Of a stretch of 6,008 nt of DNA, positions 1-5,086 are shown piece after piece. Where the stretch lies: assembly GCA_946644025.1 (NCBI GenBank), contig CAMPCG010000188.1:1-6008 (forward strand), read 5' to 3'. The DNA is from an uncultured Prevotellaceae bacterium. Lineage in GTDB: Bacteria > Bacteroidota > Bacteroidia > Bacteroidales > Bacteroidaceae. The number at the start of each line of letters is the position of its first letter. The first letter of the stretch is position 1. The position numbers were made by a program, and so were the translations under genes. Under the pieces are notes generated by a model. That model saw only the letters and a list, made by a program, of their open reading frames with translations. It was not told the origin of the DNA and ran no database searches.

Positions 1-290
1 ATCCATCCGAAGCGCACGGCGGGGCGCTGCCACTGCTCGTTGTAGCGGTGGTTGATGATGGCAGCCACGCGGCCCACGACGCGACCGTCGCGGTAGGCCA
101 GGAAATACTGTGCTTCGCAGAACTCGAAGGCGGCGTTGGGGTGGCGGGTGTAGGGCGAGAGCGTCTGCACCTCGTCGCTGTGCAGGTTGGGGGCGTCGTA
201 GGGGTCGCCGCGGTACAGGTCGTAGCGGAACTGTATGAAGGTCTCCAGCTGTCGGGCGTTCTCGACGGGCCTGATTTCTATTGCTGACAT
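1..290 (-). CDS. GNAT-like N-acetyltransferase, N-terminal part (runs off window)
   Basis: Reading the minus strand from the ATG at 290-288 gives 96 codons without a stop, and the frame leaves the window at position 1. The protein starts MSAIEIRPVENARQLETFIQ. It contains RYDLYRGDPYDAPNL (about residues 22-36), NAAFEFCEAQYFLAYRDGRVVGRVAAI (52-78, read in pieces) and ends near AVRFGW. I recognise this as the start of a Bacteroidetes protein of roughly 370-390 residues annotated as GNAT family N-acetyltransferase, related to E. coli YghO. The family assignment is from memory, and the substrate is unknown. The acetyl-CoA-binding part would mostly lie outside the window. The FLAYRDGRVVGRVA strand-turn-strand is typical of GNAT folds. 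The start is supported by a promoter about 35 nt upstream on the same strand. The gene is divergent from the nuclease operon. Confidence 0.85.
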   Translation of the reverse strand, partial: MSAIEIRPVENARQLETFIQFRYDLYRGDPYDAPNLHSDEVQTLSPYTRHPNAAFEFCEAQYFLAYRDGRVVGRVAAIINHRYNEQWQRPAVRFGW

Positions 291-325
291 AGGTCGTTTT
301 CGTTGTTATGGTTGGAATTAGAGGG

Positions 326-359
326 CAAAGGTAACAATTTTTTGGGAGAAAACGGCAAA
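326..359 (-). promoter_or_regulatory. Bacteroidetes-type promoter for the GNAT gene
   Basis: On the minus strand TACCTTTG (333-326) matches the -7 consensus TAnnTTTG. A TTTG (359-356) lies 22 nt upstream as the -33 element, slightly longer than the usual spacing of about 19-21. Transcription would start near 318-320, giving a leader of about 30 nt before the ATG at 290. Confidence 0.6.
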
Positions 360-371
360 AGCGCCCGTTTT
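349..371. repeat. Inverted repeat overlapping the GNAT promoter
   Basis: AAAACGG (349-355) and CCGTTTT (365-371) form a perfect 7-bp inverted repeat with a 9-nt centre. It can be extended by weaker A-T and G-T pairs. It covers the -33 element of the minus-strand promoter, so it could be a protein operator. It could also be a weak U-rich hairpin, since a T-run follows on the plus strand. Confidence 0.35.
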
Positions 372-397
372 TTTGCAACTTTTTAAGGGGAGAGGGA

Positions 398-417
398 AGT
401 CTGCAGACTGTGCGCAC
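398..417. repeat. Two adjacent perfect palindromes
   Basis: AGTCTGCAGACT (398-409) is a perfect 12-bp palindrome. It is followed without a gap by the perfect 8-bp palindrome GTGCGCAC (410-417). They lie between the two divergent promoters, about 40 bp beyond the GNAT -33 box. They could be a dimeric regulator site or part of a non-coding transcript. The sequence does not decide between these. Confidence 0.35.
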
Positions 418-498
418 CTGTCAAAGGAAGCGTCTGCGGCAGAGCGTTTGCCGAAAAATCAAGCAGTCGCAGTTAGCACCAGCGGCACTGGCTGCCAG

Positions 499-600
499 CC
501 CTTAGGCTGATGAAGACCGTCACTCAGCCGAGGGCTTCCAGCTGAAGACACATACCCCACCCCGACAGTCGTCGCCCGCTGAGTGACGGCTGGGGTTTTT
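499..600 (+). ncRNA. Candidate structured RNA with competing hairpins, ending in a terminator
   Basis: Three helices share segments. Helix A pairs CCCT (499-502) and GGCTGA (505-510) with TCAGCC (524-529) and AGGG (531-534). Helix B pairs CCGTCACTCAGC (517-528) plus GGGC (532-535) with GCCC (574-577) plus GCTGAGTGACGG (578-589), which is 16 pairs with a 3-nt bulge. Helix C is the terminator at 560-595. A and B exclude each other through 524-528, and B and C exclude each other through 585-589. This is the layout of a terminator/antiterminator switch or of a small RNA with its own terminator. No plus-strand gene precedes it in the window, and I found no convincing promoter for it, so transcription is inferred. 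I do not match it to a named riboswitch class. Confidence 0.4.
559..600 (+). terminator. Intrinsic terminator-like hairpin
   Basis: CAGTCGTC (566-573) pairs fully with GACGGCTG (585-592), including one G-T pair, around an 11-nt loop. After a 2-nt GA bulge the stem continues with C residues at 560-563 pairing with GGG (593-595). A run of five T follows directly (596-600), then CCGTCTTTT. It reads on the plus strand and ends 30 nt before the nuclease promoter, so it would insulate that promoter from upstream transcription. Confidence 0.6.
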
Positions 601-629
601 CCGTCTTTTCAGAAGAAAAAGGCAAAACA

Positions 630-661
630 TTTGGCCATTTCAAATAAAATGGCTAACTTTG
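630..661 (+). promoter_or_regulatory. Bacteroidetes-type promoter for the nuclease operon
   Basis: TTTG (630-633), a 20-nt spacer and TAACTTTG (654-661) match the Bacteroidetes -33/-7 consensus with normal spacing. Transcription should begin near 666-670, giving an untranslated leader of roughly 55 nt before the ATG at 724. This is the best promoter in the window. Confidence 0.75.
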
Positions 662-690
662 CAGCGCTCTTTCGAAAAAAGGAAGTAAAT

Positions 691-705
691 ATGGATGATT
701 TCTGA
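691..705 (+). other. Four-codon leader reading frame
   Basis: ATG GAT GAT TTC TGA (peptide MDDF) lies in the operon leader. A purine-rich AAAAAAGGAAG stretch precedes it, closer to a Shine-Dalgarno site than anything before the nuclease start 19 nt downstream. It may be chance. If translated, it could load ribosomes ahead of the first nuclease gene. Confidence 0.15.
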
Positions 706-723
706 AACAATCGACCACCAACC

Positions 724-2172
724 ATGAGTATCAAGTCACAGGCCATCATACTGCTACTGCTGCTGCCACTGGCCGCACACCCACAGGGACCCAACGGCAC
801 GGGCCACTACTACAAACCCGCCGACGGCCGCTGCGGCGCCGAGCTGAAAACGGCGCTGCACCGCATCATCCGCAACCCGAAGGTGGTGGGCTACGGAGGC
901 CTGAAGGAGGCCTACATCGTCACCGACACGCGGCCCGACGGCTACCTGCGCGACTGGTACTCTGACGCCACACAGTACGAGCCGGGCAGCAACTACTCGG
1001 CCGCCACGAAGGAGGAGGGCATGGGCTACAACCGCGAGCACCTGCTGCCGCAGAGCTGGTTTGGCAAGGGCACGGACCCGATGTACTCTGACATTACCCA
1101 CGTGGTGCCCACCGACGCCCGCCTGAACACGCAGCGCAACGACAACCCCCTGGCCGAGGTGACCGAAGAGGCAGCACAGGTGGGCACGTCGAAGAACGGC
1201 TACTCGCGCTGGGGAGCACCCAACAAGTCGCTGGGTGCTCCGCAAGGCCTGACGAAGGTCTTTGAACCCAACGACGCGGTGAAGGGCGACATTGCACGCA
1301 TATACTTCTACATGCTGACGTGCTACGAGGACACCATCGACGCCTGGCGACCGACGTGGGAGGCCAGCCGAACGGCACCCTACGTCTTCGACCCCGAGGG
1401 CACACCCTACGAGCCGCTGCTGCCGTGGGTCATGACGATGCTGATGCGCTGGAGCGAGCAGGACCCCGTGGACTCCCTCGAGACGGCACGCAACAACAGC
1501 ATCTACAGCGTGCAGGGCAACCGCAACCCCTACGTGGACTACCCCGGACTGGAGCAGCTGGTGTGGGGCGACAGGCGCGACGAGCCCTTCGTCTACGACG
1601 ACGGCAGCGACCCGCGCACCAGCGACCCGCTGCCCACGGAGCTGACCATCGGCCTGAACAGCGCCTTCTTCGGCAGCCCCTTCAGCGGACAGCGCAAGGC
1701 GGGCAACGCCAGCGCCGTGCGCGGCGAGCAGGACGGCATCGTCGTGGAGTACTGCCTGGGCAACGAGGGCCGCAACATGTACCTGGCCACGAACCACATA
1801 CGCCTGTACCAGAAGAACCTGCTGTGCTTCTCGACCACCGAGGGACGGCTGACGGACATCGACTTCGACGTGACCAAGAACGACAGCCAGAAGATCATCA
1901 CGGCCAACACGGGCACCATGGACAACCACCACTGGACGGGCGACACCGACGAGGTGCGCTTCCAGCTGGACGACGGCAACGGCGTGCTCTACCTGGCCGC
2001 CGTCAGCATCAGCCGCACGGCTACGAGCGGCATCAGCGATACCGACTATTATTCATCTGCTCAACTGCCGGCCGACGACACCCTCTACGACCTGCAGGGA
2101 CGGCCCACGCGGCGCCACGCCGCCAAGGCCGGACTCTACATCTGCCGCGGGCGGAAAGTCATCGTCAGGTGA
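724..2172 (+). CDS. Secreted endonuclease I family nuclease 1
   Basis: This 482-residue protein is predicted to be an exported DNA/RNA endonuclease of the endonuclease I (EndA/Vvn, His-Me finger) family. Residues 1-20 are a signal peptide with a run of L/I, although the cleavage region (LAAHP before QGPN) is less canonical than in the two paralogues. The nuclease spans about 25-292: DWYSDATQY, the catalytic YNREHLLPQSW (102-112; E105, H106 as general base), DITHVVPTD (H126 as likely metal ligand), a conserved FEPNDAVKGDIARIYFYM helix (180-197) and GNRNPYVDYPGLEQLVWG (265-282). Residues about 304-432 form a module, also present in the next gene, that I cannot name. The tail LYDLQGR...AGLYICRGRKVIVR resembles a short type IX secretion C-terminal signal. 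It is the first gene after the promoter at 630-661, and the next gene follows after 25 nt. Confidence 0.9.
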   Translation: MSIKSQAIILLLLLPLAAHPQGPNGTGHYYKPADGRCGAELKTALHRIIRNPKVVGYGGLKEAYIVTDTRPDGYLRDWYSDATQYEPGSNYSAATKEEGMGYNREHLLPQSWFGKGTDPMYSDITHVVPTDARLNTQRNDNPLAEVTEEAAQVGTSKNGYSRWGAPNKSLGAPQGLTKVFEPNDAVKGDIARIYFYMLTCYEDTIDAWRPTWEASRTAPYVFDPEGTPYEPLLPWVMTMLMRWSEQDPVDSLETARNNSIYSVQGNRNPYVDYPGLEQLVWGDRRDEPFVYDDGSDPRTSDPLPTELTIGLNSAFFGSPFSGQRKAGNASAVRGEQDGIVVEYCLGNEGRNMYLATNHIRLYQKNLLCFSTTEGRLTDIDFDVTKNDSQKIITANTGTMDNHHWTGDTDEVRFQLDDGNGVLYLAAVSISRTATSGISDTDYYSSAQLPADDTLYDLQGRPTRRHAAKAGLYICRGRKVIVR

Positions 2173-2197
2173 GCCCTAAAAACCCATAACAAACATC

Positions 2198-3841
2198 ATG
2201 AAAAAAACGTTTACCACAACAGCAACACTGGCACTGAGCCTGGCAGCAGCACTGGCTCAGGGACCCAACATGAGCGCCGACTACTACAAGGCTGCCGACG
2301 GCCTGAAAGGCGCCGAACTGAAGACGAAGCTCTTCACCATCATCTCGAAGAAGACGAACAAGCTGAGCTACGACGACCTGCTGGAGAAGTACAAGGACAC
2401 CGACACCCGCGCCGACGGCAAGGTGCGCGACTGGTACTCGAACATCACCAACTACACCCACATCAAGGACAAGGCCGGCACCTACTCGAAAGAGGGCGAC
2501 TGCTACAACCGCGAGCACACCATACCGTCGAGCTGGGGAGCACCCGAGGCTGACATCGTCCACGTGGTGCCTACGGACGGATACGTCAACAACCGACGGT
2601 CGAACTACCCCTTCGGCGAGACCGACGGCGACGTCTACAAGTCGGCCAACGGATACAGCAAGCTCGGAGCGTGCAAGACGGCCGGATACAGCGGACGCGT
2701 CTTCGAACCCAACGACGAGGTGAAGGGCGACATCGCACGCATCTACTTCTACATGGCGACGTGCTACGAGAGCACCATCACCAGCTGGAGCGGAGGCGGC
2801 GTCATCACCGGCACGAAGTACCAGCCCTACGCGCAGTGGACCTTCGACATGATGATGCGCTGGGCTAAGCTGGACCCCGTGGACGACGTGGAGACGGCAC
2901 GCAACAACGCCGTGGCAAAAACCGACGTGCAGGGCAACCGCAACCCCTTCGTGGACTACCCCGGACTGGAGGACTACATCTGGGGCGAGAAGAAGGACGC
3001 GGCCTTCAGCTATAACCACTACGAGGGAAGCACCTACGAGCAGCCCGACATGCCCGACACACCGGTGTTCGAGCCCGACGGCGGCACCTTCACCAACCAG
3101 GTGACGGTGACCATCAGCACCGCCACCGACGGCGCCACCATCTACTACACCACCAACGGCACCGACGCCTCGGAAAACAGCCGTCGCTACACCGCACCCT
3201 TCACGCTGACCGAGAGCGCCACGGTGAAAGCCATCGCCGTGAAGGACGGCGTGAAGAGCTACCAGGCCACGGCAACCTTCACCGTCAGCGACGGGCAGGG
3301 ACAGGAGACGCCCGACGAGTCGACCATCGCCCTGAACAACGCTCTCTTCGGCACCAGCTACGAGGGCTCCATACTCAAGGCCGACGCCGACGACCTGGTG
3401 GGCACGAAGAACGGCGTCACCGTGGTCTACGCCCTGGGCGACGGCGGCAGCAATCGCTACTGCAACGACTCGCAGATACGTCTCTACCAGAAGAACACGC
3501 TGACCATCAGCACTGCCGACGGCGAACTGACCGAGCTGGAGTTCCAGCTGGCACAGAGCACGCAGAAGAAGCTGCAGGCCACCGTGGGCAGCGTCAGCGA
3601 CTACACCTGGACGGGACGCGCACGGAGCGTCACCTTCAGTGTCGATGAGGGCAGTGGACACGCTCGCCTGACGGCTGTCAAGGTCGCGCGCACTCAGACC
3701 GACACGGCCATCAGCAGCACCGCCGACGACAGCACCGCCGACAGCGGCTCCTTTCATTCGCTTTCTGGCCTCCGCGTTGACGGCCATCAGCTGCGCCCTG
3801 GCATTTACATTCATAGCGGAAAGAAGGTGGTGGTGAAGTAA
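2198..3841 (+). CDS. Secreted endonuclease I family nuclease 2 with chitobiase C-like module
   Basis: This is a 547-residue paralogue of the preceding gene. MKKTFTTTATLALSLAAALA (1-20) is a clear signal peptide, with predicted cleavage after ALA leaving QGPN at the mature N-terminus. The nuclease core (about 22-271) contains CYNREHTIPSSW (102-113; E106, H107), DIVHVVPTD (H122), NNRRSNYPFGE, FEPNDEVKGDIARIYFYM (169-186) and GNRNPFVDYPGLEDYIWG. Residues about 289-364 (PVFEPDGGTFTN...VTISTATDGATIYYTTNGTD...TLTESATVKAIAVKDG) match the chitobiase/beta-hexosaminidase C-terminal type domain, a small beta-sandwich often found as a spacer or binding module. Residues about 376-498 are the module shared with the first nuclease. 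The tail is PGIYIHSGKKVVVK. The start is 25 nt after the previous stop, and the paralogues align from that point. The stop lies in a hairpin. Confidence 0.92.
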   Translation: MKKTFTTTATLALSLAAALAQGPNMSADYYKAADGLKGAELKTKLFTIISKKTNKLSYDDLLEKYKDTDTRADGKVRDWYSNITNYTHIKDKAGTYSKEGDCYNREHTIPSSWGAPEADIVHVVPTDGYVNNRRSNYPFGETDGDVYKSANGYSKLGACKTAGYSGRVFEPNDEVKGDIARIYFYMATCYESTITSWSGGGVITGTKYQPYAQWTFDMMMRWAKLDPVDDVETARNNAVAKTDVQGNRNPFVDYPGLEDYIWGEKKDAAFSYNHYEGSTYEQPDMPDTPVFEPDGGTFTNQVTVTISTATDGATIYYTTNGTDASENSRRYTAPFTLTESATVKAIAVKDGVKSYQATATFTVSDGQGQETPDESTIALNNALFGTSYEGSILKADADDLVGTKNGVTVVYALGDGGSNRYCNDSQIRLYQKNTLTISTADGELTELEFQLAQSTQKKLQATVGSVSDYTWTGRARSVTFSVDEGSGHARLTAVKVARTQTDTAISSTADDSTADSGSFHSLSGLRVDGHQLRPGIYIHSGKKVVVK

Positions 3842-3849
3842 CCACCACC
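3826..3849 (+). repeat. Hairpin enclosing the stop codon of nuclease 2
   Basis: GGTGGTGGT (3826-3834) and ACCACCACC (3841-3849) are a perfect 9-bp inverted repeat with a 6-nt loop, GAAGTA. The TAA (3839-3841) sits at the loop-stem junction. No T-run follows directly (only TTTT at 3861-3864, after a C-rich stretch), so it is a poor intrinsic terminator. It is more likely an mRNA structure acting on termination or mRNA stability, or a by-product of the VVVK codons. Confidence 0.5.
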
Positions 3850-3851
3850 TC

Positions 3852-3981
3852 ACCACCCCCTTTTACCGCTAAATAACCACCCCCTCTTACTGCTAAATAA
3901 CCGCTCCCTCTTAATGCTAAATAACCGCTCCCTCTTAATGCTAAATAATCGCTCCCTCTTACCGCTAAATAACCACCCCCT
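3852..3981 (+). repeat. 24-bp direct tandem repeat, about 5.4 copies
   Basis: GCTAAATAA recurs at 3868, 3892, 3916, 3940 and 3964, exactly every 24 bp. The units run 3852-3875, 3876-3899, 3900-3923, 3924-3947 and 3948-3971, with a partial sixth from 3972. Units 3 and 4 are identical, and the others differ at a few positions (ACCACC versus ACCGCT, TTACC versus TTAAT). The array fills almost the whole gap between nucleases 2 and 3. Because 24 is a multiple of three, copy-number change would not shift frame. Each unit carries TAA in two frames but none in the frame shared by the flanking genes. Confidence 0.95.
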
Positions 3982-3985
3982 CGCC

Positions 3986-5056
3986 ATGCGAATCATCATG
4001 AACTTCAGCCTCGTCGCCAGGCCCCTCACCGCCACTGGTCGTGTACACTGCGGCATTGCCGCAGTCCTCGCCGCTGCCCTTCTTCCGGCCGTCGCCCTAG
4101 CACAAGGCCCCAACGGCAGCGCCACCTACTACCGCGCGGCTAACGGCAAGAGCGGCGCCGAGCTGAAGACAGCACTCTTCGGCATCATCAGCAAAGGCAC
4201 CGTGAAGCGCACCTACAAGCAGCTGTGGACCGACTTCAAGACCACCGACAAACGCAGCGACGGCAAGGTCTGGGACATGTACTCCAACGCCACCAACTAC
4301 GTCTTCGGCACCGACCAGGACAAGGGCTCGCACCCCAACGAGGGCTACTCCTACAACCGCGAGCACTCGTTCCCCAACAGCTGGTGGGGCGGAACAGGCG
4401 AGAACGACTGCTACATGTACACCGACCTGTTCCACCTCTACCCCACCGACGCCTTCGTCAACGAGAAACGATCAAGCTACCCCTTCGGCGAGACCAACGG
4501 CAGCACCTACAAGTCGTCGGGATCGTTCTCGAAGCTCGGGGCAAGCAGCATCAGCTACTACAAGGGCGTGGTATTCGAGCCTAACGACGAGTACAAGGGC
4601 GACTTCGCACGCACTTACTTCTACATGGTGACGCGCTACGAGGACGTCATAGGCCAGTGGACCACGGCCAAAAGCCACACGCTCGACGGCAAGAAGTACC
4701 CGGGACTGCAGAAGTGGCAGCTCGACATGCTCATGCGGTGGGCTGAGCTGGACCCCGTCAGCGACAAGGAGGTAAAGCGCAACCGCGCCGTCTACGGCAT
4801 TCAGAAGAACCGCAACCCCTTCATTGACTACCCAGGACTGGAGCGGCTCATCTGGGGCGACCTGCAGGACATGCCCTTCAGCTACGACGACTTTGAGGGC
4901 GCGCTCACCATCGACGGCGTGCGCACCGAGCCCGATGCCGAAGGCCCCGACGCCGATGCCGTCTACAACATCAGGGGCCAGCGCCTGGACAACGACGCGG
5001 ACCGTCTGCCCCCTGGCGTCTACATCCGTCACGGACGCAAGTTCATCGTCAAGTAA
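3986..5056 (+). CDS. Secreted endonuclease I family nuclease 3 (minimal form)
   Basis: This third paralogue has 356 residues from the ATG at 3986. The frame also contains an earlier ATG at 3914 inside the 24-bp repeat, adding LNNRSLLM-type repeats. I prefer 3986 (or 3998) because it leaves a usable signal peptide: a basic N-region, then GIAAVLAAALLPAVALA, with cleavage before QGPN (about 40-43). The nuclease core has SYNREHSFPNSWW (122-134; E126, H127), DLFHLYPTD (H150), NEKRSSYPFGE, FEPNDEYKGDFARTYFYM (197-214) and KNRNPFIDYPGLERLIWG (274-291). Both inter-domain modules of the other two nucleases are absent. The core leads through a short acidic linker to the tail VYNIRGQRL...PPGVYIRHGRKFIVK. 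It probably shares the operon, since no promoter of its own was found. The methyltransferase start lies 16 nt after its stop. Confidence 0.92.
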   Translation: MRIIMNFSLVARPLTATGRVHCGIAAVLAAALLPAVALAQGPNGSATYYRAANGKSGAELKTALFGIISKGTVKRTYKQLWTDFKTTDKRSDGKVWDMYSNATNYVFGTDQDKGSHPNEGYSYNREHSFPNSWWGGTGENDCYMYTDLFHLYPTDAFVNEKRSSYPFGETNGSTYKSSGSFSKLGASSISYYKGVVFEPNDEYKGDFARTYFYMVTRYEDVIGQWTTAKSHTLDGKKYPGLQKWQLDMLMRWAELDPVSDKEVKRNRAVYGIQKNRNPFIDYPGLERLIWGDLQDMPFSYDDFEGALTIDGVRTEPDAEGPDADAVYNIRGQRLDNDADRLPPGVYIRHGRKFIVK

Positions 5057-5086
5057 CTATGAACTATGAACTATGAACTATGAACT
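5055..5086 (+). repeat. Perfect 7-bp repeat carrying four start codons
   Basis: CTATGAA is repeated four times (5057-5084), with perfect period 7 over 5055-5086. ATGs fall at 5059, 5066, 5073 and 5080, cycling through the three frames. Those at 5059 and 5066 encode MNYEL followed by TGA, and 5080 gives MNSPPPP followed by TGA. Only 5073 opens the methyltransferase. The 5059 mini-frame ends at TGA 5074-5076, overlapping the true ATG in an ATGA arrangement. The array starts one base into the TAA of nuclease 3. Confidence 0.95.

Noticed and set aside
48..287. Plus-strand frame of 79 codons over the GNAT gene
   Set aside because: It is the antisense shadow of the minus-strand GNAT reading frame, which matches a known family from its first residues.
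506..512. CTGATGA as a hammerhead ribozyme core
   Set aside because: No GAAA core segment at the right place, no stem II that closes properly and no matching cleavage site. The motif is short enough to be chance.
395..600. Cobalamin, TPP, RNase P, tmRNA or 6S RNA
   Set aside because: None of the conserved sequence boxes of these classes that I know is present. Only the competing hairpins can be supported.
754..1932. Minus-strand open frame (392 codons) antisense to nuclease 1, plus similar shorter frames at 1593-1979 and 4472-5032
   Set aside because: Same composition artefact: low-complexity V/A/G/R/H protein, no domain, and complete overlap with well-supported plus-strand genes.
1320..2189. 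Plus-strand frame of 289 codons overlapping nuclease 1
   Set aside because: An R/H/G/Q-rich product typical of a shifted frame in GC-rich coding DNA, with no motif.
2165..3856. Long minus-strand open frame (563 codons) antisense to nuclease 2
   Set aside because: It mirrors nuclease 2 codon by codon and is rich in V, G, A, L and R, as expected from GC-ending codons read in antisense. It has no recognisable motifs, while the plus strand has a full signal peptide and catalytic motifs.
3852..3981. The 24-bp repeat as a CRISPR array
   Set aside because: Units are directly adjacent with no spacers, and there are no cas genes nearby.
3914..3985. Upstream start of nuclease 3 inside the 24-bp repeat
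   Set aside because: It would put 24 repeat-coded residues before the signal peptide, burying it. The start at 3986 aligns better with secretion. Repeat translation remains possible and is treated as a finding.
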